Source of the DNA: an uncultured Bacteroidales bacterium
GTDB taxonomy: Bacteria; Bacteroidota; Bacteroidia; Bacteroidales; Paludibacteraceae
Direction of reading: 5' to 3'
Length of the DNA: 45,684 bases
NCBI GenBank assembly: GCA_903911085.1
Contig: CAIWCC010000169.1
Coordinates: 1-45,684 of the forward strand
Position numbers and translations under genes: made by a program. The stretch's first letter is position 1. Every line of letters starts with the position of its first letter. The notes under the pieces were generated by a model, which saw only the letters and a program-made list of their open reading frames with translations, did not search any database and was not told the origin of the DNA. Of the stretch, positions 8,829-18,727 are shown one piece after another.

Positions 8829-10094
8829 ATGAAAAAAATCTTACTCTCAATGCTGGCATTAGGAATGACAATTTCCCTTTCAGCGCAAAAAATGGACTTT
8901 GAAAAAGACTCGCTAGGTGTACCAGTTGGCGTGAAAACTGGGTCGAAAAGTACTATTGAAATAGTAAAAAACGAATACCCAAAAGGAAATGATTCAAAAA
9001 AAGTAATGAAGGTTAAACTCAAAGAATATGAAATGCTTTATTTTGACAGCATTCCTATTGTAGATGGTGACAGAGCTAGTTACGAATTCTCGAAAATACG
9101 CTTTAAAATATGTGTAGTGGGTGGAACAGATAAAGACTATCCACAATTAGACATTTTTTCGGCAGCCGACTTCCTCGATTTTTCAACCGCAGCCAACAGA
9201 CTTGTCAGATTGCCATTTCAACAATTGTGGTACGGAGCTGAAATTGGTGTTTGGAAAACCATTGAATTTAGCTTTTCGAAATCGGTGCTAGACCCAATAC
9301 CAATGGGAAAATTAATACTTCAATTGGTAAAAGGCGATTGCGAATATTTAATTGACGACATCGAAATTGTGCCTTATCCTGAAGCTGTTAATGGTTACTT
9401 GAATATCGAAAATTTTGAAAGTAATAAAATTGGTGATAATTTCAATTTCAAAGCTTTCTACTCAACTGATTATACCGATTCGGTAGCCGTTGACCCTGAA
9501 TTCTCAACTAATAAAGCGCTTCATATTACTACAAAAAATTACGGAGCATTTTTAAAAATGAATGTAAACTTAGAAGCTGGTAAAACAATTGCTGACTACG
9601 ACCAAATTTCATACGATGTTTATTTAATGACAGGTTTTAACAATAATAATATGAATTTCCCTGTCTTCATAAATGATACAACTGTTTATACCCAAACTGA
9701 ACCATGGTCAAAAAATGCGGATGATCAGCTTTGGACAACAATAAAGCACGATTTAATTAATCTGGCACCAGCAAAAGGCGCTAACACTTTTACACTTGCG
9801 TTGGGTATAAGTTCTAACAATTCAAATTATTATATCGACAATATTAAACTAAGACAACTTGGGTTTACAGCCATTAAAGAAACAAATGCCAAAAATGTAA
9901 ACATATCTTCTAACAACAATCAATTAAAATTTAGTCAAACTGTTGATAATGTTGAGCTTTTCGATGTCAATGGTCGTAAACTTTTGTCCTCAAAAAACAC
10001 CTCAGTGATGAATATAACTTCATTAAACAAAGGTATTTATATTGTGAAATGTAAATTCGATGAACAAACAACAATTTCAAAAATTTCAAAATAA
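8829..10094 (+). CDS. T9SS-secreted two-domain jelly-roll protein, function unknown
   Basis: I do not recognise a named family. An in-frame ATG 60 bases upstream (8769) is rejected because 8829 gives a typical signal peptide (MKKILLSMLALGMTISLSAQ). The mature part has two beta-rich domains, about residues 20-180 and 195-355. The first ends in CEYLIDDIEIVP, a signature also found twice in the next gene. The second ends with the weaker YYIDNIKL. A T9SS sorting domain (~365-421) has the usual DVNGRKLL and GIYIVKCK pattern. The placement between GH3 and an esterase, together with the jelly-roll look, suggests carbohydrate binding. That is inference; no catalytic motif is visible. An intrinsic terminator follows at 10223. 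Confidence 0.85.
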   Translation: MKKILLSMLALGMTISLSAQKMDFEKDSLGVPVGVKTGSKSTIEIVKNEYPKGNDSKKVMKVKLKEYEMLYFDSIPIVDGDRASYEFSKIRFKICVVGGTDKDYPQLDIFSAADFLDFSTAANRLVRLPFQQLWYGAEIGVWKTIEFSFSKSVLDPIPMGKLILQLVKGDCEYLIDDIEIVPYPEAVNGYLNIENFESNKIGDNFNFKAFYSTDYTDSVAVDPEFSTNKALHITTKNYGAFLKMNVNLEAGKTIADYDQISYDVYLMTGFNNNNMNFPVFINDTTVYTQTEPWSKNADDQLWTTIKHDLINLAPAKGANTFTLALGISSNNSNYYIDNIKLRQLGFTAIKETNAKNVNISSNNNQLKFSQTVDNVELFDVNGRKLLSSKNTSVMNITSLNKGIYIVKCKFDEQTTISKISK

Positions 10095-10222
10095 ACTTGT
10101 ATAAAGTTGATTGAAAATGAGTCAATTTGAAAATTTGAGAATGAAATGAATCAATGATTTATAGATAATTGAATACGTCAAATCTGGCTTAAAATAACAC
10201 TAGATTAATCAAATAGAAAAAA

Positions 10223-10255
10223 ATACGAGGTTGGAATAAAATTCCGACCTCGTAT
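10223..10255 (+). terminator. Rho-independent terminator
   Basis: A 15-bp stem (10223-10237 with 10241-10255, one G-U pair) with an AAA loop lies 128 bases after the jelly-roll gene. The tail is A-rich rather than T-rich on this strand, so termination may be weak. The stem core GGTYGGAAT is shared with the next terminator at 11591. Confidence 0.6.
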
Positions 10256-10300
10256 AAAAATCAAAAATCATCATTATTAATAATTAAAAACAAATAAATC

Positions 10301-11566
10301 ATGAAAAAAATTCTTCTCTCATTGCTCGTGCTGGCACTAAGTTTTAACTTATCAGCAACAAAAATTGATTTTGAAACAGCAACACTCGGTACAAAAGCAA
10401 ATGTATTTCTAAATACAGGTAATTCGGGCGATGGTGGTGTAATTGTAAATACGGTTACAAATGGAATTAATCCTTCAACTCAAGCATTGCGCATTGCAAA
10501 ATCAGCTTATGGCAACCTTAATTTTCCGGATTTAGTTCTTCCCGAAGGCGCTCCTGCTAATTATGCGTATTGGAGAATCAGATGTAAAATTATGCCAATC
10601 AGCGGCTCAGGTCTGGATTATCCAACTATTGAGTTTAATTCAGCAACAAACAGCACTGTACTGGGCACTAAAATTGGACAAATTGGTCCATGGGGTGGAA
10701 CAACTTTGAACAAATGGGTACAGTGTGATTTTATTGTATCGGCATCTGCACTAACCACAATTCCTGCGGGGCAGTTATCAATTAAATTTGTAAAAGATGT
10801 GTGCGAATATGCTATTGATGACATCGAAATTGTACCTGGTCCAAACGTATCGGTTTTTAAAGAATCATTCGAAAGCTACGCTATTGGAACTTCAGGTGAC
10901 GTGGTAGGTGCAAATAACATTTTTGCAAATCCAGCTACTACAGGAATTAATCCTACAGCTCAAGCAGTTCATAAAACTTTTGCAGGTTGGGGTGTTTTAA
11001 GTTTTCCAAATATAAACTTACCAGAGGGAACTCCAGCTACTTATCCACTCACAATAGTTAAATGCAAAATATTGGTAATTGGAGGAACAGATACAGGTTA
11101 TCCTTCTTTATATTTTGGTTCTTCTACAGATAATAACCTTGGTACTACTATAGGGAAAATTGGACCATGGGGAGATGCTTCAATAGGCACTTGGGTAAAT
11201 TGCCAATATATTTTAAACAATTCTACATTAGCCACTATTCCTGCGGGTCACTTGACCATAAAATTAGAGAAAAACGATTGTGAATATGCGATGGATGATG
11301 TTGAATTGTTTTCGAATGTACCAGGTTATAGTTTAAGTACAGGATTAAATCAAACAACTGGCAAAGCTATTGACGCATTCTATTTCAATAATCAAATTCA
11401 AGTTGGTCAAGTAGTTGAGAAAGCTGACGTGTACGATGTGAATGGAAGATTGTTAGTTTCGGCTAAAAACACTTCTATAGTAAACATTGCAAATTTAGGT
11501 CGTGGTATTTATATTGTGAAATTACAATTGAACGGACAAAATTCAGTAATTAAAATTTTAAAATAA
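10301..11566 (+). CDS. T9SS-secreted tandem jelly-roll protein, function unknown
   Basis: This is a paralogue of the preceding gene. After a signal peptide (1-19) come two tandem repeats of ~155 residues: about 20-178 and 182-342. They share INP(S/T)xQA, LPEG(A/T)PA, IGPWG, TIPAG and CEYA(I/M)DD(I/V)E in the same order, which is an internal duplication. A T9SS domain (~350-421; VYDVNGRLLVS, GRGIYIVKLQ) completes it. No catalytic residues are recognised. The repeated beta-sandwich pattern resembles carbohydrate-binding modules, so a substrate-binding surface protein is a reasonable guess. Its terminator at 11591 isolates it from the esterase downstream. Confidence 0.87.
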   Translation: MKKILLSLLVLALSFNLSATKIDFETATLGTKANVFLNTGNSGDGGVIVNTVTNGINPSTQALRIAKSAYGNLNFPDLVLPEGAPANYAYWRIRCKIMPISGSGLDYPTIEFNSATNSTVLGTKIGQIGPWGGTTLNKWVQCDFIVSASALTTIPAGQLSIKFVKDVCEYAIDDIEIVPGPNVSVFKESFESYAIGTSGDVVGANNIFANPATTGINPTAQAVHKTFAGWGVLSFPNINLPEGTPATYPLTIVKCKILVIGGTDTGYPSLYFGSSTDNNLGTTIGKIGPWGDASIGTWVNCQYILNNSTLATIPAGHLTIKLEKNDCEYAMDDVELFSNVPGYSLSTGLNQTTGKAIDAFYFNNQIQVGQVVEKADVYDVNGRLLVSAKNTSIVNIANLGRGIYIVKLQLNGQNSVIKILK

Positions 11567-11590
11567 CCGCAATTTAGCTTTATTCTAATT

Positions 11591-11622
11591 AAACAGGGTC
11601 GGAATAAATTCTGGCTCTGTTT
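11591..11622 (+). terminator. Rho-independent terminator
   Basis: A 15-base stem (11591-11605 with 11608-11622, including three G-U pairs) is followed by TTTTTTAGTTTTTTT. It lies 25 bases after the jelly-roll gene stop. It is a strong intrinsic terminator related in sequence to the one at 10223. Confidence 0.8.
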
Positions 11623-11775
11623 TTTAGTTTTTTTCCTAAATTCTACTTTTTATTTACGACAAAGCTATTGATATTATTTCAACTATAAACATATACCTTA
11701 AAACTGTTAAATAATAAATGTATTTTCGTCCATATAGAAATAGAATCACAACTATTTAAAAATAAAAATGAACGC

Positions 11776-14538
11776 ATGAAAAAATCGATTTTAACTTTCA
11801 TTATTTGCAGTACAGCTTTCTTTTCTGCAAACTCACAAACATCAATTTTGTATGATTTTGCCAACGATGCTGTAGGTAGTGTACCGGCAGGTATTTTTCC
11901 TGAATTGTCACCTAAACTTACCACACCAACCAGTGTGATAGTCACTGCTACTTTACCAATAACAAAAGGTATTAAGTTTAGCGCTGGAACTCTAGCTGCA
12001 AGTCCAAGTGCTTTTCTTTTTGGCAACTTTCCCGCAGCAGATAATGATTCTGTAATTTGGGGTGAAGTGATATCCAACGCGGCTGTAAGATGTGCTATGA
12101 TTTTACGTGCTCAACCCCAACCATTACTCTATCCTTCAGCCACATATCCGGTCTGCCGAAGTGGCTATGCATTTCAAGTGAATGGCTCTGGATCATCAGT
12201 CGGAGGAGTTGTCAGGATTTATAAATTCAATGGAGCCACTGCTACAAATTTAAACGCAAGTGCAAACTTAGGTTTTGTAGCTAATGTAAAATACTGGTTT
12301 AAAGCAGAAGCAAATGGCAGTGCATTAAAAATGTATTATTCAACAGTTTCAAGAAAAGGTCCATGGATACTTGCTGCAAGTGCTACCGATGCCACTTATA
12401 CTGCCGGATATACAGCTTGGACTGAAAATTATGGAACTAATGCATTGGGCTATGCAACAATTGATAGTGTAGAAATGAAGTATAGTGGCTCACCTGTTGC
12501 CATGAAACTGGATGCTCCCTATAGTCTTTCATCGACTGGCAAAACAACCACATCAGCCACCATTGCATGGACTGCGCCTGTAACTAAATCATCATTACCG
12601 GTATTAAAATATAAAATTTACCGAAACGGAACTTATGTAGGTTCAAGCAGCACAACTTCATATACCGACAATGGATTATTGCCATCAACAACTTACACCT
12701 ATGCAGTAAGCGATTCTATTGCCATGGTGTCGGGAGAGTCAGAAAAAACTACTGCTTCATTAGGTGATTTAAGTGTTACTACTTCAGGATCGGCAACTGG
12801 CTCAATCACAATAAGTAATCCAGTAACCTGCCAAATTATTCAACGGGACACAATCACTAATTTAGCAAATATCAAAATACAAGGTACATATACCGGCACG
12901 CCAGCTTCAATAGAGGCAAGCTGGAATGGTGGTGCATATCAAACCATTGTAGCCTCACCTTCAGGAGGAACTTTCACCGCTACTCTTACCAATCAAACAA
13001 CCGGACAGGGCGTATTAACAGTACGTTTTACAGATGCTCCAACAATAACTTCAACAGTGGCTACAGTGGGAATTGGTGATGTATTTATTTTATACGGACA
13101 AAGTAATACGGATGGACGTGGAGCACTTCATACTTACACTTCTCCATCTACCGGAATAAAAGCATGTTTATTTACTGCTGGTATAAATGGAGGAACAGGC
13201 GGGAGCGGAATTACCCTAAACAAATGGGTAAACCTGCAAGACAACAACTACTGCCCCGACCTTGCAACTTACCTAATGGCAAAACGACCAAACATTCCTG
13301 TAGGATTTGTAAAAAGAGCACATGGAGGCACTGCCATAGCTAATTTCTTACCCGGAACTGGTGATTATACAGCATTAAGCACTGCAATTACAAATGCTAT
13401 TGGCACACAAAACGGAAAAGCGCTTGCCATGCTTTGGTATCAGGGTGAATCGGACACGAATATATCAACAACTGGAAATACATATATCAGCAACTGGACA
13501 ACCATCGTTAATGGAATACGTTCATTAACCAATAATTCGATAGTTGGAATGGCTGGTGTAATGGGAACAGACCAATACACAGCTACCACCACACCCAGTC
13601 AATCGGACACTATCAGAAATGCCCAGGTAAAAATTGCGTCTCTGACCAACAACCTTCCAGGAGCATCAATGATTGACAACTGCGGCAACGGATTGCACTA
13701 CGATAAACAGACATCGTTGGATTTTATGGGATACAGATGGTTTCAAACCATCAACAAATATTTATATAATAGTTTAGACTATGATGCTTATCCGAAATTA
13801 GTTCCAACTTCTGTTTTATATTATTCTGCAACAAACACCATCGAATTAAAATTCGACAGCGATTTGGCACGTAGTGGAATTACATTAAAAGACAATAATG
13901 ATAATGGACCTATAACAATCAATTCTTTGCCAAACGGTGCGGCATTCAATATTATCAATAACGGTAGTACAACAAGTACTTATGCAACAGGGCGTGCTGC
14001 CATTACTAATGTTTCATTGGGATTGGACAATAGAACTGTAACACTTACTTTAGCTGCTGGAACAACCATTAATCAAAACACAAAGTTAAGCTATGGTTCC
14101 GACTGGAACGGTCAAAGAATAGCAGGAACGATGAACAATGGTGCTGGTACAGGTACCTGTTACCCTTCAACAAATGGCGGAAACTGTTTTTACAGTAAAA
14201 AAGACTTTATGCCAGCATGTCCATTTTTCAATCAGACAATTTCAGCAGCATTAACAGGTGTGAATGATGTGCAAAAGGAAAAATCATCTCTAACAGTATA
14301 TCCTAACCCTGCCAGCAAATATCTGACTGTTGAACTTAATTCAACTCATACAGGAATGTTAACTATTACTATTCTTGATCTTCAGGGTAGAACAATAAAA
14401 AAAATAGATGAACTAAAGTCAGACTTGATTTTTTGCAAAAATATCGATGTTGCCAATTTGAGTATGGGTGAATATATTGTACGCATACAATCTAATCAAA
14501 AAATATCATCGGAAATGAAATTTATTATATCAAAATAA
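11776..14538 (+). CDS. Multidomain SASA-type carbohydrate acetyl-esterase, T9SS
   Basis: Predicted surface esterase of the SGNH superfamily (SASA/CE6-like) that removes acetyl groups from sugars such as acetylated xylose. The signal peptide covers 1-20. An N-terminal beta domain (~21-240) of no clear family is followed by a fibronectin-III domain (~245-330) and a further beta domain (~331-430). The esterase domain (~433-665) starts ILYGQSNTDGRG, with the nucleophile serine S443 in GQSN. YQGESD (555-560) and the catalytic-type histidine H641 in NGLHYD complete the expected set. A beta domain (~670-820) and a T9SS tail with VYPNPAS (841-847) follow. At 920 residues it is far longer than stand-alone SASA enzymes. 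The neighbouring xylanases suggest acetylxylan as substrate. Confidence 0.87.
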   Translation: MKKSILTFIICSTAFFSANSQTSILYDFANDAVGSVPAGIFPELSPKLTTPTSVIVTATLPITKGIKFSAGTLAASPSAFLFGNFPAADNDSVIWGEVISNAAVRCAMILRAQPQPLLYPSATYPVCRSGYAFQVNGSGSSVGGVVRIYKFNGATATNLNASANLGFVANVKYWFKAEANGSALKMYYSTVSRKGPWILAASATDATYTAGYTAWTENYGTNALGYATIDSVEMKYSGSPVAMKLDAPYSLSSTGKTTTSATIAWTAPVTKSSLPVLKYKIYRNGTYVGSSSTTSYTDNGLLPSTTYTYAVSDSIAMVSGESEKTTASLGDLSVTTSGSATGSITISNPVTCQIIQRDTITNLANIKIQGTYTGTPASIEASWNGGAYQTIVASPSGGTFTATLTNQTTGQGVLTVRFTDAPTITSTVATVGIGDVFILYGQSNTDGRGALHTYTSPSTGIKACLFTAGINGGTGGSGITLNKWVNLQDNNYCPDLATYLMAKRPNIPVGFVKRAHGGTAIANFLPGTGDYTALSTAITNAIGTQNGKALAMLWYQGESDTNISTTGNTYISNWTTIVNGIRSLTNNSIVGMAGVMGTDQYTATTTPSQSDTIRNAQVKIASLTNNLPGASMIDNCGNGLHYDKQTSLDFMGYRWFQTINKYLYNSLDYDAYPKLVPTSVLYYSATNTIELKFDSDLARSGITLKDNNDNGPITINSLPNGAAFNIINNGSTTSTYATGRAAITNVSLGLDNRTVTLTLAAGTTINQNTKLSYGSDWNGQRIAGTMNNGAGTGTCYPSTNGGNCFYSKKDFMPACPFFNQTISAALTGVNDVQKEKSSLTVYPNPASKYLTVELNSTHTGMLTITILDLQGRTIKKIDELKSDLIFCKNIDVANLSMGEYIVRIQSNQKISSEMKFIISK

Positions 14539-14601
14539 TCTTTGCAGTTTTGTGAAGTATCTGTATCTATATTTTGTAGCATAACAAAATAATATTCAGA
14601 G

Positions 14602-14656
14602 AAATAGAATATGTCAATAGAGAAAGTTGTATAATCTCTATTGACATTTTCTATTT
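14602..14656 (+). terminator. Rho-independent terminator with long stem
   Basis: A 22-base inverted repeat (14602-14623 with 14635-14656, one mismatch) has an 11-base loop. The inner 12 bp (14612-14623 with 14635-14646) are perfect. It lies 63 bases after the esterase stop and 40 before the next start. It probably separates the two transcription units. Confidence 0.75.
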
Positions 14657-14695
14657 TAAATCAATACAATCAATATCACATAATATCTAATAAAC

Positions 14696-17600
14696 ATGAA
14701 GACAATTACGAAGTTTAAATTATTGCTATTCATTAGTTTGGTTTTTATTACTTCCAGCACTTTAGCTCAGACAACCAACCTGTCTGATTTTGTATCAAAA
14801 CACGATTTGATCTGGAACAATACCGTTGATAGCAGTTTTTACAATGGTGCCTTTATTGGCGATGGTGTTCAAGGTGCAATGATTACCCAAGATGGTAAAA
14901 ATCCAAACGGCTTGCGCATGTTGTTAGGTCACTACAAGGCATATTCGAACCATGCCGTTTCTGGTTTGGACTATACCAATCAAAGGGTTTACGCAGGAAA
15001 CATCATTATTGCTCCAATAGGTAAAACCACTACAAAAACAATGCGTCTGAATATATGGGATGGTGAAGCTTCGGGGACAATGTCTACCGATAAAGGCACT
15101 ATTACCTGGAGCGCCATTGATGACCGTAAAAATCTGGTTTTCATTGTAAAACTTATTGGTCAGACTGGCGAATTAAATGCAAAATTAGCTGTTCGTGAAG
15201 AATGGGGTGTTTCACCGGCTATCTGGCTTGCCAACAAAAAACCTACAGATTATCCTAATGACATTCCTCCAATGCCAGTACTTAGCAAACAAGGCGATAT
15301 CGACATTGTTACCAATAAAATGCAAACCAAAGGAGCGCATGTAGTTGCATCCAAATTAGTGAAAGAGGCAGATGGTACTCAAGTTCTGTATGTTGCCATA
15401 GGTGTTGACGATAATGCAAATACCACATTGGCAGCCACCAATGCCATGACAGATGCAATTGCACGCATAGAAAAATCGGTTGCAGAAGGACACGTAGCTA
15501 TTACATCTCGTCACCGCGACTGGTGGCACAATTATAACAAATCCAGCTATGTAGAAATTAAAGAGGATGCTGTATGGGAAAAATATTGGTGGATGCAAAT
15601 TTACAAGTTTGCCTGTGCCACTTCCGAAACATCAAGTTTCATAATCGACACTCAGGGACCATGGATATACAAAAGTAAATGGGCAGCTGTATGGTGGAAT
15701 CTGAATGTACAACTTGCTTACTTTCCAATGTACAGTGCCAACAAGTTAGATGTTGGTAAATCGTTTATCAACGGAATGGATAGGTTATACAAATCGGGCG
15801 CTTTTACAACAAATGCCGGTGGTGTAGGGATTAACATTGGAAGAAACAGTTCTCAAGATGGGCTGGGTAGCTGGGGCGATGAATATGGTAACATGCCTTG
15901 GTTAATGCATTGTTATTGGAAATACTGGAAATATTCAGCTAACGATACTATCGGGAAAGCATTGTTTCCAATGCTAAAAGACAACGCAAGATTCTTGATG
16001 TCAAAATTAGAAAAACTAGCCGATGGCAAATATCACCTTTTAGCTTCCCGTTCGCCCGAATATACCGAAGACCTGCACAAAGATGCAAACTACGCATTGA
16101 TGGGACTCAAATGGGAACTGCAAACCTTGCTGGAAATGGATACTAAATTTGGAATGAATGACCCAATGAGAAGTACTTGGCTAGACAGGCTAAACAATCT
16201 AACCAGCTATCCTACAGATGTCAATGGATTTAGACTAAATATCGATCAGGGATTTGATGTCGGTCACAGACATTATTCACATTTGCTATCTATTTATCCC
16301 TATCACACACTATATCAAGAACAAGGTGCTGATGAAAAATCGTTAATCACTACCTCAGTCGACCGTTGGTACAATCTTACAAAAGCAGGTGGTGCAGCTG
16401 GTTATACATATACCGGAAGTTGCGCAATGTATGCCACTTTAGGAAATGGCGAAAATGCAATAACTGCACTCGATAGAATGAAAGGAAGTATGATTCAGCC
16501 AAATACAATGTATAATGAAAGCGGAGGTGCAGTTGTTGAAACACCGCTTTCGGCTGTTGAAAGTATTAATTATATGTTGCTTCAAAGCTGGAATGGGTTG
16601 ATTCGTATTTTTCCTGCTGTTCCGGCACGTTGGCAAAACATTTCATTCAAAGATTTAAGAACTGAAGGAGCTTTTTTGGTTTCGGCTTCTTACAATAATT
16701 CGGTGATAAGTGGAGTTTCTATTAACAGTTTAAAAGGGTCGAACTGTACAATTTTAACTCCATGGAAAGGCAAATCATTGATTGTAAAAGATGAGACCGG
16801 CGCAATGCAAGTAGTAACCAGCGTTGGCGACAAATTTACATTTGCCACACAAGCTGGGAAAAGATATTCCGTAAAAGCAGGAAATCCAATTGCTATTAAA
16901 TTGACCCAAATTGCAAGCGTACCATCATCTATCGTGATTAAGTTGACTGCCCCAATTATCGCTCAACCGAATTTTAGCGGAATCACACTTAAAAAAAATG
17001 ACACAGAGTTATTGGCAATTCAACAAATAATATATACCCCAATCGACTCTACGCTGGAGCTTAAGTTAGCAAATAATCTAACAAATACCGACTTTGTAAA
17101 ATTATCATATTCGAATGGGAATATCATGTCGAAAGACAGCGTAATGCTTCAAAACATTACCGACAGATTGATTGAAAACCTTTTGCCAGGCGCTGCCTCA
17201 CGATTGTTAACGGGGAAAACTAATTTAGAGGGAACAGAAATAGCACTTGTTTTCAATAAAAAAATGCAACTACCATCAATAAGTTCATTTATATTGAAGG
17301 ACAGTTTGACAAACACCACTATTCCAATAACTGGAGTAAATTTAAAAACTGGCGATTCAACTACAGTTGTTATCAAAACTGGTCAGATACTAACTTTGCC
17401 AAATATTGTAAATTTGTCTTACAATGGTGTTGATGTGATTAGTAAAGATTTGGGCAAATTAATGCCGCTTAATGCCTTTCATATAGAAAACCTTTCGCGT
17501 GGAACAGCACCAGTATTCTTATCTGGATTGCTTTATAACAATGGTAAATCTATTCAACTGAAATTCAATAAAACAATTGCAAATCCGCAAGCACAATTGG

Positions 17601-18466
17601 CTAATTTTAAAGTAAAATTAAATGGTGTGGTTGTACCAGTAAACAATATCACCAATTTACTTGGTATCGTTAGTCTGAACATGGCTGGTTCAAACATGAC
17701 TAATCCAATAAGATATGGTGATATTATTCAGATTAATTTTTCTGGCGGAGTATTAACTTCCACAGACAATGGACAACTGACTCAAATAACTGATTATAAC
17801 ATAATCAACAACATGGCAGCACCTGTATTTTCGACAGTTCCGGGAAAAATTGAAGCCGAGTCATATTATGCAATGTATGGGATTATTACCGAAACAACGA
17901 CTGATACTGGCGGCGGAAAAAATATAGGGGCAATAAACATAAATGATTGGATGGAATATACCATTAATGTGGCTAAAGATACCACATACAGAGTAACATT
18001 CCGCCTTGCAGTTTACTCTGGTTGCAATTTCTCGATACTGTTAGACGATGTGAAAATTACAGACATGACAGCCACAAATACAGGCGGTTGGCAAATCTTT
18101 AACTCTTTCACTAAAGATATTCCAATAAAAGCAGGCAAGCATTATTTGAAACTACTGTTTACATCAGCAGGGTTCAATTTTAACTGGTTTCAATTCGACA
18201 AAATAGCGCCAACAGGAATTGCAGAAATAAAAGAAATACCACTCAATGTGTATCCAAATCCACTAACGAATGAATTATTTATTGAAAACATGGAACAGGA
18301 ATACACCCAATTGGAAATCAAAAATCTTATTGGCGAAAGTGTTTTATCCAGAAAAATTGAACCTGCAAATCTCAATAAGATAGCAGTTTCATTGCCTTCC
18401 GGATTATATATACTGACAGTAAGCAATGCTACAAAAATGAAATCTACGAAGATAATTGTAAAATAA
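14696..18466 (+). CDS. GH95-like alpha-L-fucosidase/galactosidase with CBM6, T9SS
   Basis: Predicted secreted exo-glycosidase of the GH95 type, acting on alpha-L-fucose or alpha-L-galactose side chains. The signal peptide ends near residue 25. The N-terminal beta domain (~27-280) has the family-like GAFIGDGVQGAM (46-57). An (alpha/alpha)6 region (~285-670) contains TQGPWIYKSKWAAVWWNLN and GHRHYSHLLSIYP (~522-534), the counterpart of the conserved GH95 HRHLSHLYGLYP block. Three related beta modules (~740-1045) lead to a CBM6 (~1048-1170; KIEAESY at the start, NFNWFQFDKI at the end) and a T9SS domain with VYPNPLTNELF. Family assignment rests on motif similarity. Substrate is uncertain because the sequence looks divergent from characterised fucosidases. 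Confidence 0.75.
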   Translation: MKTITKFKLLLFISLVFITSSTLAQTTNLSDFVSKHDLIWNNTVDSSFYNGAFIGDGVQGAMITQDGKNPNGLRMLLGHYKAYSNHAVSGLDYTNQRVYAGNIIIAPIGKTTTKTMRLNIWDGEASGTMSTDKGTITWSAIDDRKNLVFIVKLIGQTGELNAKLAVREEWGVSPAIWLANKKPTDYPNDIPPMPVLSKQGDIDIVTNKMQTKGAHVVASKLVKEADGTQVLYVAIGVDDNANTTLAATNAMTDAIARIEKSVAEGHVAITSRHRDWWHNYNKSSYVEIKEDAVWEKYWWMQIYKFACATSETSSFIIDTQGPWIYKSKWAAVWWNLNVQLAYFPMYSANKLDVGKSFINGMDRLYKSGAFTTNAGGVGINIGRNSSQDGLGSWGDEYGNMPWLMHCYWKYWKYSANDTIGKALFPMLKDNARFLMSKLEKLADGKYHLLASRSPEYTEDLHKDANYALMGLKWELQTLLEMDTKFGMNDPMRSTWLDRLNNLTSYPTDVNGFRLNIDQGFDVGHRHYSHLLSIYPYHTLYQEQGADEKSLITTSVDRWYNLTKAGGAAGYTYTGSCAMYATLGNGENAITALDRMKGSMIQPNTMYNESGGAVVETPLSAVESINYMLLQSWNGLIRIFPAVPARWQNISFKDLRTEGAFLVSASYNNSVISGVSINSLKGSNCTILTPWKGKSLIVKDETGAMQVVTSVGDKFTFATQAGKRYSVKAGNPIAIKLTQIASVPSSIVIKLTAPIIAQPNFSGITLKKNDTELLAIQQIIYTPIDSTLELKLANNLTNTDFVKLSYSNGNIMSKDSVMLQNITDRLIENLLPGAASRLLTGKTNLEGTEIALVFNKKMQLPSISSFILKDSLTNTTIPITGVNLKTGDSTTVVIKTGQILTLPNIVNLSYNGVDVISKDLGKLMPLNAFHIENLSRGTAPVFLSGLLYNNGKSIQLKFNKTIANPQAQLANFKVKLNGVVVPVNNITNLLGIVSLNMAGSNMTNPIRYGDIIQINFSGGVLTSTDNGQLTQITDYNIINNMAAPVFSTVPGKIEAESYYAMYGIITETTTDTGGGKNIGAININDWMEYTINVAKDTTYRVTFRLAVYSGCNFSILLDDVKITDMTATNTGGWQIFNSFTKDIPIKAGKHYLKLLFTSAGFNFNWFQFDKIAPTGIAEIKEIPLNVYPNPLTNELFIENMEQEYTQLEIKNLIGESVLSRKIEPANLNKIAVSLPSGLYILTVSNATKMKSTKIIVK

Positions 18467-18487
18467 ACATCTTAAAATACAATAATC

Positions 18488-18526
18488 AAAAAGGCTATCT
18501 CCTATAATTTTGGAGGTAGCCTTTTT
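18488..18526 (+). terminator. Rho-independent terminator (AAGGCTAYCTCC family)
   Basis: A 15-base stem (18488-18502 with 18512-18526, one mismatch) ends in TTTTT. It lies 21 bases after the GH95-like stop. The stem word AAGGCTATCTCC recurs in the terminators after the next three genes. Confidence 0.85.
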
Positions 18527-18611
18527 AATTTATCAACTGTCAATATTAAAAAAAGACACATTTTTATCATCGAATCTTTGAAATTATAGCTCATAAGTAA
18601 CTCACAAATAC

Positions 18612-18687
18612 AAAATGGCACATTTTGAATTATTGTTGTAACAATCACAACGATTGATTTGACATTATCCATCTAATTTTACCGTCG
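18612..18687 (+). promoter_or_regulatory. Operator-like palindrome and promoter, copy A
   Basis: The palindrome AAAATG-GCA-CATTTT (18612-18626) lies 116 bases upstream of the ATG of the first beta-helix gene. It is followed by ATTATT and CAATC at fixed distance, then a TTG (18654-18656) 17 bases before TAATTTTA (18674-18681). An alternative -7 box, TACCGTCG, lies at 18680-18687. The block is almost identical to 21405-21480 and its first half matches 36461-36495, each at the same distance from a start codon. The binding protein is unknown. Confidence 0.6.
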
Positions 18688-18727
18688 ATATTAAATTCTA
18701 TCAATCAACAAATTAAAATTATATTTT

